DNA of 64,000 bases, taken from the NCBI GenBank assembly GCA_030847615.1, contig JAUMIR010000003.1:287736265-287800264 (forward strand). The letters are read 5' to 3'. A model generated the notes under the pieces. It saw nothing but the letters and a program-made list of their open reading frames with translations. It searched no databases and was not told where the DNA came from. Below, piece after piece: positions 10,988-20,547 of this stretch (position 1 is its first letter; every line of letters begins with the position of its first letter). Both the position numbers and the translations under genes were made by a program. Source of the stretch: Gambelia wislizenii. Lineage: Eukaryota > Chordata > Lepidosauria > Squamata > Crotaphytidae.

Positions 10988-13051
10988 CAGTTGTCCCTTG
11001 ACATTCGCGGGGGTTACGTTCCACGGACCCCCGCGAATGTAAAAAAACCGCGAATATGGATTGCCCTCCCCGGGGCCTTCACGGAGCCTTCGAAGGCTCC
11101 GTGAAGGCCTCCGCGGCCTCCCCCCACCCTCCCCAGCCCTTCACGGAGCCTTGGAAGGCTCCGTGAAGGCCTCCCCCCACCCTCCACCCTCCCTCCCCGG
11201 GGCCTTCACGGAGTCTTTCAAGGCTCCGTGAAGGCCTCCGCGGCCTCCCCCCTCCCTCCCCAGCCCTTCACGGAGCCTTGGAAGGCTCCGTGAAGGCCTC
11301 CCCCCATCCTCCCCCCTCCCTCCCTGGGGCCTTCACGGAGCCTTTCAAGGCTCCGTGAAGGCCTCCGCGGCCTCCCCCCACCCTCCCCAGCCCTTCACGG
11401 AGCCTTCCAAGGCTCCGTGAAGGCCTCCCCCACCCTCCCCCTCCCTCCCCGGGGCCTTCACGGAGTCTTTCAAGGCTCCGTGAAGGCCTCCGCGGCCTCC
11501 CCCCATCCTCCCCAGCCCTTCACGGAGCCTTGGAAGGCTCCGTGAAGGCCTCCCCCCACCCTCCCCCCTCCCTCCCCGGGGCCTTCACGGAGCCTTTCAA
11601 GGCTCCGTGAAGGCCTCCGCGGCCTCCCCCCACCCTCCCCCTCCCTCCCCGGGGCCTTCACGGAGTCTTTCAAGGCTCCGTGAAGGCCTCCGCGGCCTCC
11701 CCCCACCCTCCCCCTCCCTCCCCGGGGCCTTCACGGAGTCTTTCAAGGCTCCGTGAAGGCCTCCGCGGCCTCCCCCCACCCTCCCCAGCCCTTCACGGAG
11801 CCTTGGAAGGCTCCGTGAAGGCCTCCCCCACCCTCCCCCCTCCCTCCCCGGGGCCTTCACGGAGCCTTTCAAGGCTCCGTGAAGGCCTCCACGGCCTCCC
11901 CCCACCCTCCCCAGCCCTTCACGGAGCCTTCCAAGGCTCCGTGAAGGCCTCCCCCCATCCTTCCCCCTCCCTCCCTGGGGCCTTCACGGAGTCTTTCAAG
12001 GCTCCGTGAAGGCCTCCGCGGCCTCCCCCCTCCCTCCCCAGCCCTTCACGGAGCCTTGGAAGGCTCCGTGAAGGCCTCCCCCCATCCTCCCCCTCCCTCT
12101 CCGGGGCCTTCACGGAGCCTTTCAAGGCTCCGTGAAGGCCTCCACGGCCTCCCCCCACCCTCCCCAGCCCTTCACGGAGCCTTCCAAGGCTCCGTGAAGG
12201 CCTCCCCCCATCCTCCCCCCTCCCTCCCTGGGGCCTTCACGGAGTCTTTCAAGGCTCCGTGAAGGCCTCCGCGGCCTCCCCCCACCCTCCCCAGCCCTTC
12301 ACGGAGCCTTGGAAGGCTCCGTGAAGGCCTCCCCCACCCTCCCCCCTCCCTCCCCGGGGCCTCCCCCCACCCTCCCCAGCCCTTCAAGGAGCCTTCCAAG
12401 GCTCCGTGAAGGCCTCCCCCCATCCTCCCCCCTCCCTCCCTGGGGCCTTCACGGAGTCTTTCAAGGCTCCGTGAAGGCCTCCGTGGCCTCCCCCCACCCT
12501 CCCCAGCCCTTCACGGAGCCTTCCAAGGCTCCGTGAAGGCCTCTCCCCACCCTCCCCCTCCCTCCCCGGGGCCTTCACGGAGTCTTTCAAGGCTCCGTGA
12601 AGGCCTCCGCGGCCTCCCCCCACCCTCCCCAGCCCTTCACGGAGCCTTCCAAGGCTCCGTGAAGGCCTCCCCCCACCCTCCACCCTCCCTCCCCGGGGCC
12701 TCCCCCCACCCTCCCCACCCCTTCACGGAGCCTTCCAAGGCTCCGTGAAGGCCTCCCCCCATCCTCCCCCCTCCCTCCCCGGGGCCTTCACGGAGCCTTT
12801 CAAGGCTCCGTGAAGGCCTCTGCGGCCTCCCCCCACCCTCCCCCCACCCTCCCCAGGCCTTCACGGGGCCTCTGGGGGGTCTTCAAAAGCCCTGTGAACG
12901 CCTAGCCGGCCCTCCCGGCTCCTTCCCACAGCTTTCAAGGGGCCTCCGGAGGCCCCTTTTCGCGGTTTTGGGGGGGCCCGGGGGGGCCCTCCCAAAACCG
13001 CAAATAATTAAAACTGCGAATGCTGAGTTCGCGAATGTGGAGGGGCAACTG
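10988..13051. mobile_element. TA-flanked Tc1/mariner-superfamily (pogo/Tigger-like) MITE with expanded palindromic core, copy E1
   Basis: Left end CAGTTGTCCCTTGACATTCG and right end (reverse complement) CAGTTGCCCCTCCACATTCG form terminal inverted repeats flanked by TA on both sides (10986–10987, 13052–13053) inside the LINE copy. Just inside the left end is a hairpin (CATTCGCGGGGG..CCCCCGCGAATG, 11001–11040). Near the right end is another (CGCGGTTTTGGGGGGGCCC..GGGCCCTCCCAAAACCGC, about 12961–13001). The core is a GC-rich palindrome array. No transposase is encoded, so it would depend on one supplied in trans. TA duplication and a CAG start fit Tc1/mariner-superfamily elements. Confidence 0.82.
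11061..12860. repeat. Minisatellite of about 27 GC-rich palindromes
   Basis: The unit is a near-perfect palindrome of about 32 bp (CCTTCACGGAGCC-TTNNAA-GGCTCCGTGAAGG) separated by C-rich spacers (CCCCCCACCCTCCCC). Two palindromes with different spacers make a higher-order unit of about 126 bp. By eye I count about 27 palindromes starting near 11078, 11138, 11203 and so on to about 12785; the unit near 11654 and a few others have shortened spacers. The spacers are G-run-rich on the minus strand. Long open frames through the array on both strands are by-products of low stop content. Confidence 0.9.
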
Positions 13052-13431
13052 TACTATTTTTTGGAGACGATGGCTCTCCATCCTAGAAATGTGCCCTACC
13101 CAGCACAGCTGTGTTCTCAACATCATGGCTTCAATGCTGGTGATCCCTGCTTGCTCAAGGACAGCAACATTCATCACATAGTCAGTCCACTGTATATTTA
13201 GGATTGTGCATATACAGTGCTGATGAAAGCATTCGAGGAGTCGTAAGTGGCGGTGATAGGTGACCAATGTTTCAGACCCCTAAAGGAGAATAGACAGTAC
13301 AAGTCTCAAAGGCACTACAATATTGACTATGCCATCCTTGTACATCAGGACAAATAATATCCACAGTTTTCTCCCATCTGCAGAGAAACGGACAGGTTGC
13401 TTACCTGTAACTGTAGTTCTTCGAGTGGTCA

Positions 13432-13589
13432 TCTGTGAATTCACACATAAAGGGTTAATCCTGCGCCTGCGCAGTAGCATTCGGAAGTCGTTAGAGTCAG
13501 TTAGCCATTAGATTGAGTTTTGGCGGTAATCCCGCCCACCATCCCCTCCAGGCTATATAGGCCCTCCTTGAGCCCGCCATTTTAGTTCC
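13432..13589 (+). repeat. DIRS inverted terminal repeat, 3'-end copy
   Basis: Runs from TCTGTGAATTCACACATAAA to GCCATTTTAGTTCC and is the reverse complement of 19795–19637 with about six differences over 158 bases. The outer 42 bases (13390–13431) are not shared with the other end but are copied in the ICR. Confidence 0.9.
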
Positions 13590-13667
13590 GAATAGCCGCA
13601 GTTGCAGCCCCCCCTTTTTTTTTTGAGGAGGTAACCCAGGACACCAGAGGGGTGGATGGGTGGGATT

Positions 13668-13762
13668 GTGTGAATTCACAGATGACCACTCGAAGAACTA
13701 CAGTTACAGGTAAGCAACCTGTCCTTCTTCTTCGTGGTCTCTGTGAATCCACACATAAAGGG
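13668..13762. repeat. DIRS internal complementary region (ICR)
   Basis: Positions 13668–13724 are the reverse complement of the left terminus 13390–13446. Positions 13725–13762 are the reverse complement of the right terminus 19772–19809. The junction between 13724 and 13725 therefore defines both ends of the element. In DIRS elements the ICR aligns the two ends so that a circular DNA intermediate can be closed. Confidence 0.9.
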
Positions 13763-13936
13763 TAGATTAGCAAGCTAATACTCAGGAGGAGGGTGTGTCC
13801 TGTCTAAAACCCAAGGCAGAAGTAAATGAAGAGACACCACACGCTAGTCAAGATAAGGCCAAAGGGGACCCTTTAGGGTCATTTATTTACATAGCAGAGG
13901 TAGTTGCGCTGTGATGTCCAATGTCTATGGACTCAG

Positions 13937-14983
13937 TCAAGTCCGTTGTGCAATGCAGGACATGAGGACCGCTGGTCCCAAGGCCGCGTCCTCTCTCGAG
14001 GTAGAATCTATTCTGTAAACTTTGACAAAAGTCAGGGGTGTTGCCCATGTGGCTGCCCTGCAGATGTCCTGGATCGGGATCCCTTGTAGGAATGCCGTAG
14101 TAGGGGAGGTGGCTCTGGTTGAGTGGCTACGGATGCCTTCCGGTAGCCGTCTATTCGCCATTTGGTATGCTAGCTTGATCGTCGCTGCTACCCACTTAGA
14201 GAATCGTTGTGAAGATACCGCCTTGCCCTTCCTTGGGCCTGCATAGCAGATGAAGAGTCTGTTGCACCTCCGCATCTGCACGGTTCTGTCAATGTAGACA
14301 GTTAACGCTCTTCTGACGTCCAGGTATTGGAGTGACTGCTGGCCGTCATCCGACGGTTGGCTAGGGAAGGCAGGGAGTGTTATGTCCTGGTTGAGGTGAA
14401 AGGAGGATACTACTTTAGGTAGGAAGGCAATGTCCGGCCGCAAAACCACCTTGTCAGAGTGAAACCGTGTGTAGGGGGGGTCTACCCTCAACGCGCACAG
14501 TTCGCTGGCTCGTCTTGCCGATGTGATCGCCACCAGGAAAGCCGTCTTCATGGAGAGGAGGCGGAGATCGCATGTAGTTATTGGCTCGAAGGGAGCCTTA
14601 GATAAGGCCGCTAATACTATTTCCAGACTCCAAGCGGGGGTAGGCCCCAGTGTTGGGGGATGCAGGTTAGTGTAGCCCTTGATGAAGGCTTTTACCTTAG
14701 GGTCTCTAAAGCAGGATGGTTTACCTAGGCGTTGGAAGTGCCAAGACACCGCTGCTACATAGCTCCTGATTGAAGAGACTGCAAAGTTCTTGTCTGAGAA
14801 GGAGGCTAGAAAGTCCATCAAGTTAGAGGAGTCTGCTAAGTGTAGTGGAATCCTCTTCTCCTCTAGGAAGGAGCAAAACCTTTTCCACTTGTAGTCGTAG
14901 GCCCTCACCGTTGAAGGCCAATGCACTGCTCTGATGATGTCCCTTGCTGCCTCTGAAAGAGGGTTCACGGGGTTATCAGCCAT
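13937..14983 (-). CDS. DIRS tyrosine recombinase, frame intact
   Basis: A phage-integrase-type recombinase that would insert the circular DIRS DNA into the genome. The ATG at 14983–14981 gives MADNPVNPLSEAARD and about 348 residues; the frame is also open upstream to 15688, overlapping pol in another frame. The N-terminal half has a core-binding type region (STVRAYDYKWKRFCSFLEE). The catalytic half shows Arg in TSARRASELCAL, the His-x-x-Arg motif in IRSHSTRA, a Trp in ATWATPLTF and the probable nucleophile Tyr in KVYRID. No stop or frameshift is visible, unlike gag and pol. Start choice is by the first ATG ahead of the conserved region. Expression is unknown. Confidence 0.85.
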   Translation of the reverse strand: MADNPVNPLSEAARDIIRAVHWPSTVRAYDYKWKRFCSFLEEKRIPLHLADSSNLMDFLASFSDKNFAVSSIRSYVAAVSWHFQRLGKPSCFRDPKVKAFIKGYTNLHPPTLGPTPAWSLEIVLAALSKAPFEPITTCDLRLLSMKTAFLVAITSARRASELCALRVDPPYTRFHSDKVVLRPDIAFLPKVVSSFHLNQDITLPAFPSQPSDDGQQSLQYLDVRRALTVYIDRTVQMRRCNRLFICYAGPRKGKAVSSQRFSKWVAATIKLAYQMANRRLPEGIRSHSTRATSPTTAFLQGIPIQDICRAATWATPLTFVKVYRIDSTSREDAALGPAVLMSCIAQRT

Positions 14984-16887
14984 GCTGTTGGGTTGATCAG
15001 GTCGAGGTCCGGGTGGAGGATCTGGCCGTCTGCCATTGACAGAAGGTTCGGCTTCCGTGGGAGGCGGTGGTACCGTCCTCGTGCCATCCTGAGGAGGGGG
15101 GCAAACCAGTGTTGTCGGGGCCACCATGGGGTTATTAGGATGCACCTGGCACTGTCCTGGTGCAGTTTTGAAATCACTCTGGGGATGAGAGGAAAGGGGG
15201 GGAAGGCGTAGAGCAGGGGGCCCTTCCACTACCATAGGAACGCGTCCCCCAGGCTGTCCCGTGACCGACGGCCCCTCGAGCAGAACAGCAGAAGCACTGC
15301 ATTGTTCTTGGAGGCAAAGAGGTCGACTGTTGGGGTGCCCCATTGCGAGAAGAGGGAGGCGAGCGTCTGTCTGTCCATAGCCCATTCGTGGTTGCTGGTG
15401 GCTGATCTGCTGAGCGCATCCGCCAGGTCGTTGATCCTGCCTGGGACACGTATGGCTATTAGCGTGATGTCTCGTCTCACGCACCAGTCCCAGAGTTCCA
15501 GGGTGAGTCGCAGGAGCGTCGGTGAGTGCGTTCCTCCTTGCTTGTTTATGTAGAAGACCATTGTGGTATTGTCTGATGCCACTTGGACCACTTGTCCGGT
15601 CAGGGAGGGTTCGAATGCCCTCACGGCTTTGAACACTGCTAGGAGTTCCAGGGCGTTTATGTGTAGTGTCCTCTCCTACCGTGACCAACGTCCCCAGACA
15701 GACAGTCCTTCAGCGTGCGCCCCCCAACCGGACAGGGACGCATCCGTCGTGATGGTTCTTGTGGGGTTTAACTGTTTGAAAGGCAGGCCCCGTTGGACCA
15801 TCCGTGGGTTCGTCCACCAGAGGAGGGATTTCCTGAGTGGTCGGGGGACGGTTAATCGTTTGTGTGGCCCGTGAACATACGGGCTGAACCTTGCGATGAA
15901 CCAACTCTGAAGGGGTCTCATGTGTAGTCGCGCAAAGGGTGTGACTGCTGTAGTAGAGGCCGTGTATCCCAAGGTCTGCTGTACCTCTCTCACTGTGGAC
16001 CTCCGTCGGTTTGCACACTTCAGTACTGCTGCTCGAAGTGTGTGGAACCGGTCGTCCGGTAGGAACGCTCTCCCTACTCTGGAGTCTAGGGAGGCCCCTA
16101 TAAACCTGATGCGCCGCGAGGGGCGCAGATGTGACTTCTCGTAGTTTATCATTAGACCCAGTCGCTCGAGCCAGTTGATGGTCATCTTGATGTCTCTGTC
16201 CAGTTTTTCGGCCAAATGGGCCGTAAAAAGCCAGTCGTCTAAGTATGGGAACACCACTACGCCTTTCTGTCTCAGCCAAGCCACTACCACTGCCATGCGC
16301 TTCGTGAATACTCTTGGAGCTGTACAGAGGCCAAACGGTAAGACCTTGAACTGGAAGGCCGCGCCGCCGACCGCGAAGGCGAGGAATCTCCTGTGTGAGG
16401 GCGCGATTGGGATGTGAAAGTAAGCGTCCTTCAGATCCAAGGTGGCAAACCAGTCTCCTGACCTCAGGAAAGGTAGTATAGATGGAAGCGTAACCATACG
16501 GAATTTCTGTGGGCGGATGAATGAGTTCAAATCTCGCAGGTCTAGGATGGGGCGGCCGCCTCCGTCCTTCTTTTCTATGATGAAGTATCTGGAGAGGAAT
16601 AGGCCTCCCGTGCGTGAGCGGGAAACTCGTTCGATGGCTCCTTTTCGTAGGAGAGTGTTGACCTCTTCCACGATGAGTGGAGACAGTGGGGTTCCTCTGC
16701 GTGGGTTCGGGGGTGGAAGCTCTTCGAAGTCTATGTAGTATCCTCTCCTTATAATGTTCAGGACCCAACGGTCTGAGGTAATGAGTTGCCATGAATGGAG
16801 TGCCTCTGAGAGGCAGTCTGCAGGAGAGGGTGTAGTATGGGGTGGGAAGGCAGCGTTGGTGTCTGGTGGTGGTAGTGGCTCTTCGAA
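14965..16887 (-). pseudogene. DIRS reverse transcriptase–RNase H (pol), two in-frame stops
   Basis: The protein would copy DIRS RNA into DNA. The RT part reads IIEKKDGGGRPILDLRDLN, then DLKDAYFHIPIAPSHRRFLAF, LPFGLCTAPRVFTK and the catalytic YLDDW (about 16232–16246). RNase H follows with TTDASLSGWGAH, VASDNTTMVFYINKQGG and GRINDLADALSR. Two TAG codons interrupt the frame, at 15676–15678 (between RT and the rest of RNase H) and at 15229–15231. Otherwise the frame stays open from about 16887, overlapping the end of gag, to the stop near 14965, overlapping the recombinase. The start codon is not evident; overlap with gag suggests frameshift or re-initiation. The two stops make this copy non-functional unless read through. 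Confidence 0.88.
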
Positions 16888-16888
16888 G

Positions 16889-18340
16889 TCAAGCGCGTTG
16901 TTTGGAAGACTCCTGTTTCCATTTGGGGAATTGCGGCTTGGGCTTGAATGATTGGAATCTCCTGTGTGGCTGGTATGAGGAGGATTGTCGTGGTCTGGAG
17001 GGTGGCGGGCTGTATCTTTTGCGGTAGGTAGGTCCCGTCCTGCGAAAGGGCAGGCGAGGTCTTGTCGGGTGGTGGCTGCTGGGTAGGCCGAATTTCTTGG
17101 CTGTCGACCTCATCTTCTCCGCATGCTCCAGCTTCGAGTCTGTGTCTGCGTGGAATAGACCCAGCTCGTCGAAGGGAAGGTCCTCAATGATAGAGCGGGC
17201 GGTATGTGACAGCCCAGACGATCGCAACCATGCATGGCGGCGGACCGCAATCGAGTTGGCTACAATCTTGCCTGTGCATTCTGCAATGTGTTTTGCCACT
17301 TGTCGCTGGTATCCCGCTAGCGCCAAACCTTCCTCCCTGAAGGAGTTGACAATTCGTTGGTCCTGCTCAGACAACTTCGAGATGTGGACCGACAAGGCGT
17401 CCCATAGGAACTTCTGGTAAGCTCCCATGCAGGCCGCGTACGAAGTCATCTTAGTGAGGAGGCAGGCGGAGGAGTAGAATTTACGGCCTATGGCGTCCAG
17501 CTTCTTGCCTTCCTTGTCTGACGGGGTGGAGTGTAGTCTCTGAGATGTCTTCATCTGAGCTGACTCAACTACCACCGAGTTGGGTTTTGGGTGAATTGAT
17601 AGCCATGGTGCGGAGTCTGTACAGACTCGGTATAGATGGTCCAGTCGTTTGGATGTGGGCGGTGTGGAAGATGGTGTAGCCCAGGACGACTTCAATACCT
17701 GTAGTAGGTATGGTGAGATGGATAAGGAGGGAAGGGACGGTGCCCTTTGTTGCAGGTCTCCAAATATGGGATCGTCCACCTCCTTTTCTGGTTGTGTGGT
17801 TTTGATCCCCAAGGTGCCTGCTAGTCGGTGCATAAAGTTGGCGAAAGCCTTCATATCGTCCGAAGGCGACGGCGGGTCCGGTCGCGCTCCTCCCGGAACC
17901 GGGGACGGTCTCGGTGATGGCAAAGAGGATCTCGAGTCCGAGTCTGAGGAGTGGGCCGAAGGGGTTCTTGAGACCGGCCTTCTCGGTGGGGTCGGGCATC
18001 TGGGGGGTACTGTCGCTCCGGATGGTGAGCCTCTAGGTGGGGGGCTGTGTGGGAGTGGCCTCTCCCGGGAAGGCGACCTCGACGGCGATCTCGATGGGGC
18101 CGGTTCCTTATTCTTGCCCAGGCCACTCGCGGCTGTGCCGGTACCTGACTTGGGTGTAGATTCCGTTGGTGGTCTAGTGATGGGTGGGCGCTCCTTTTCT
18201 GGGGTGCGTGTTAGGGACCGTGGGCGGTCTCTGTGTCTTCGAGCCCTGTAGCGTGGCGAGGGGTCAAAGACGTCCTCGTAGTAGGGGTCCCAGTAGTGCC
18301 CGAACGGGTGGTACGGATGGTACCTGTGAGGGCGTTCGTA
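16889..18340 (-). pseudogene. DIRS gag, C-terminal part
   Basis: This frame carries an Arg/Ser/Pro-rich stretch, then a helical capsid-like region (FANFMHRLAGTLGI … FWDALSVHISKLSEQDQRIV-like, about 17400–17850), and ends in a basic Pro/Arg/Ser tail (KPKPQFPKWKQESSKQRA). It is in a different frame from the N-terminal part at 18345–19433. Frame reading shows in-frame upstream sequence with RRYYERPHRYHPYHPFGHY from about 18340, so one ancestral gag has probably been split by a frameshift near 18.34–18.42 kb. By position it is the structural protein of the element; no sequence comparison was run. Confidence 0.7.
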
Positions 18341-18344
18341 ATAC

Positions 18345-19433
18345 CTACGGCCGTACCGCTCCCACAGCTACTCTTCCTCTGATGTTCCAGCGTCTCGGGG
18401 AGCGGGACTTACGGCTCCGGTGTGGTGAGTGGGTTCGTCGCGGGGTACGGGACCGACGCAGTGACCCCTTCGGGGAGCGGGACCGATGGTGGGTATGTGA
18501 TCCCTGTGGAGATCTTTCCGTAGAGTAGTGGCGGTCCCGGGAGTGGGAGCGGGACCGACGCGGAGACCTTCGCGGGGTGGCTGGTTTGGTGAGCTGCGGT
18601 GAGCGGGACCGTGAGCGGGAGGCCGACCTCGACGGGATCGTCTGGGGTGAGCGGGACCGATGCGATATCGAGGTGATCGATCTCGAGCGGGATTGGTGGC
18701 GTCCCTCTCTTTCTATCGAGCTCGTCGACACCTCGATGATCTTCAGCTCCGGTTCTTGGAGTTCACCTTCCGACAGCTCTCGTTCTCTGTTATCCCCTAC
18801 TGACATCGGGGATGTATCCCTCGGCGGTGACCGAAGCTTGGAGAGGCTAACTCTGATGGGAGAGACTACCGGGGACTTGTGACCCGGAGAGCGGTCCGGT
18901 ATCGGTGTCCGGCCTTTTTGAGTCCCACTCGAGAGGGAGTCGTCGGACCGTCTCTTCTTCTTCTTTGGCGGTTCCTCCTGTGGGACGGCCTTTGGGGAGG
19001 TAAGTCTCACTGTCTTAGGCCTCTCTTTCTGTAGTGTAGTGGTACCGAGATCTCTCGGGGCGGTACCGTCCGCAGTCTCGGAGTCGGACTTCCTCGATCT
19101 CGAGGAAGAGCTCTTGGCCACCTCTTTCCCCCGATCCCGGGATTTCGGTTTGGAGGGGTCCTTAGCGGGTTGCTTATGTTGCTGCGCTGAGCTGGACGTC
19201 GAGGGCCTTGGGGCCGTAGTCGTGGCCGAGGCCGAGAGCACATGCTCATAAAGTTGGGCCTTCAGCCTCTTCTCCCTGTTCCGCCTCGCCTGAGGGGTGA
19301 AGGCACTGCAGTGGCGGCAGGATCGGACATCGTGTCTTTCTCCCAGACACATCAGGCAGTTGGAATGCCCGTCCGACTCGGGCATCTTAGCCCCGCAAGT
19401 CAAGCATGCTTTGAAAAAGCCCGTCGATGCCAT
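18345..19433 (-). pseudogene. DIRS gag, N-terminal part (zinc-knuckle-like and RS-rich)
   Basis: From ATG at 19433 the product starts MASTGFFKACLTCGAKMPES and has Cys/His pairs (CLTC, CLMC, CRHC) within the first 60 residues, suggesting a small zinc-binding module. It then turns into a long Arg/Ser/Pro-rich region (SRSRSPQLTK, HRSRSPKGS). The frame ends at TAG 18345. Open sequence runs upstream to 19451 but without an ATG. The RS-rich character could be mistaken for a splicing factor, but position between the ITR and pol marks it as gag. Confidence 0.72.
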
Positions 19434-19636
19434 TAAGCACAATGTGGTCACTCACGGTTTCGAGGTCCGACGGTAAATTCGGGGTCGTCCTGAGGAAGAT
19501 CCGTCGAGTTGAAGAGAATCCTATACGGTGAGAAGAGAACAGGGAAAGGAAGACCAAGGTGGGGGGGGGTAGAATCCAAGTCCGAAGGCTAAGACTCCAA
19601 CAACGTTCCTCGTGCTGCTAACGCGGCGGTAAAAAA

Positions 19637-19795
19637 GGAACTAAAATGGCGGGCTTGAGGAGGGCCTATATAGCCTGGAGGGGATGGTGGGTGGGATTAC
19701 TGCCAAAACTCAATCTAATGGCTAATTGACTCTAACGACTTCCGAATGCTACTGCGCAGGCGCAGGATTAACCCTTTATGTGTGGATTCACAGAG
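19637..19795 (-). repeat. DIRS inverted terminal repeat, 5'-end copy
   Basis: Reverse complement of 13432–13589 with few differences. It lies about 200 bases upstream of the gag ATG. Positions 19796–19809 are the unshared outer tip, copied in the ICR. Confidence 0.9.
19640..19770 (-). promoter_or_regulatory. Candidate DIRS promoter in the 5' ITR
   Basis: In sense order on the minus strand I see a TGCGCCTGCGCA block (19764–19753, one base from an NRF1-type palindrome), CGGAAGT (19744–19738, an ETS core), CTATATAG (19673–19666, TATA-like) and CCGCCATTTT (19652–19643, YY1-like). The gag ATG follows about 210 bases further on. This order resembles a compact promoter. It is a motif reading only. 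Confidence 0.45.
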
Positions 19796-19810
19796 ACCAC
19801 GAAGAAGAAT

Positions 19811-20335
19811 GAATATTTCTGTGCTTTTTCACCTTTCACATATCCCCAAAGTGTTTGGGAAAACTGTTATGTACAGAAGGGTTTTTGTGGATTTTTGTGT
19901 GAGCTTTCCACAAAAAATACTGTTCCCAGATAGCCATATATGGAGGGTTGTGGGTTTGTTGCTTTTTTTTTTTGCAAGATTGTGTTTTTTCCATGCAAAC
20001 TTCCCACAGCAATCTTATACAACAACAACAACAACAATAACAACAACAAAACTTGAACAAAAAATCTTGCACAGGAAACAGCAATTTTGTACATCAAAAC
20101 CATGTGCCTATTTCTTGTGCAAGACTGCTGGATTTTGTGCCAAAATATTGTGTAAGAGTTTTATTGTGCAAAATAACTGGTTTTTTGCATAGAGAACAGC
20201 AAAACAAAAAACACACATGGCTATCTGGAAATATTTTTTTCTGCAAAACCACATAATTCTCAATCAAAATAATGTGTATTTCTTCACAGAATAATTTTCA
20301 AAACACTTTGAGATGTGTGAATGCAAAAACTGCAC
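19811..20335. repeat. Foldback element abutting the DIRS end
   Basis: The left arm (TTCTGTGCTTTTTCAC.., CCCAAAGTGTTTGGG, then CCAGATAGCCATATATGG near 19926) is matched in reverse by the right arm (CATGGCTATCTGG near 20212, CAAAACACTTTGAGATGTG near 20300, CTGCACAGAATTC). The centre holds an AAC-repeat run (20023–20049). The DIRS element ends one or two bases from the left arm. No coding capacity; family unknown. Confidence 0.5.
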
Positions 20336-20459
20336 AGAATTCTGACCCTATATTATTCTTCCCAACTGGGTTTCCTGGGTGTTAGGAAATGCATTTTTTT
20401 CAGACAGAACATGTAACAATGATTTTTTTCATCCAAATCTATATTAAGTAATTATGGCT

Positions 20460-20530
20460 GTTTAATACCACTTTAACTGGCATGCCTCCATCCTATGGAA
20501 TCCTGGGATTTGTATTTTAATGAGGTACTT
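20460..20530. repeat. MITE fragment (foldback family shared with 34.5 kb)
   Basis: Contains ATACCACTTTAACTGGCATG and GGAATCCTGGGATTTGTA, the same words as the arms of the foldback at 34500–34850. Confidence 0.45.
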
Positions 20531-20547
20531 AAAATTCTCTGAACTTT

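Larger units (their letters stand above)
10603..13300 (-). mobile_element. 5'-truncated second copy of the 3.6-kb LINE, split by a MITE
   Basis: The left piece (10603–10987) encodes, on the minus strand, the zinc-finger-like end CAFCNRTCLSRIGLFSHQRVC and the sequence before it. The right piece (13052–13300) continues upstream into IEAMMLRTQLCWVGHISRM and neighbouring sequence, matching the copy at 7370–7620. The two pieces join exactly at the TA pair flanking the MITE at 10988–13051. The copy starts near the YGSETW-like region of ORF2, so it is strongly 5'-truncated. No target duplication was recognised. Confidence 0.85.
13390..19809 (-). mobile_element. DIRS-type tyrosine-recombinase retrotransposon, structurally complete
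   Basis: The 6.42-kb element reads right to left: inverted terminal repeat, gag, RT–RNase H, tyrosine recombinase, internal complementary region (ICR), inverted terminal repeat. The ITR cores (13432–13589 and 19637–19795) are inverted copies with only a handful of differences. The ICR at 13668–13762 is the reverse complement of the two outer ends placed side by side, which is the defining DIRS layout and serves as template for circle formation. No target duplication is seen, as expected for recombinase-mediated insertion. gag has a frameshift and pol has two in-frame stops; the recombinase frame is open. Confidence 0.92.

Noticed and set aside
11470..12864. Long Gly/Arg- or Ser/Pro-rich open frames on both strands
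   Set aside because: They track the palindrome array in several frames at once and lack any domain; the absence of stops follows from GC-rich repeat sequence.
18345..19433. Arg/Ser-rich frame resembling an SR splicing factor
   Set aside because: No RRM domain; it lies between the DIRS terminal repeat and pol and is best explained as gag.
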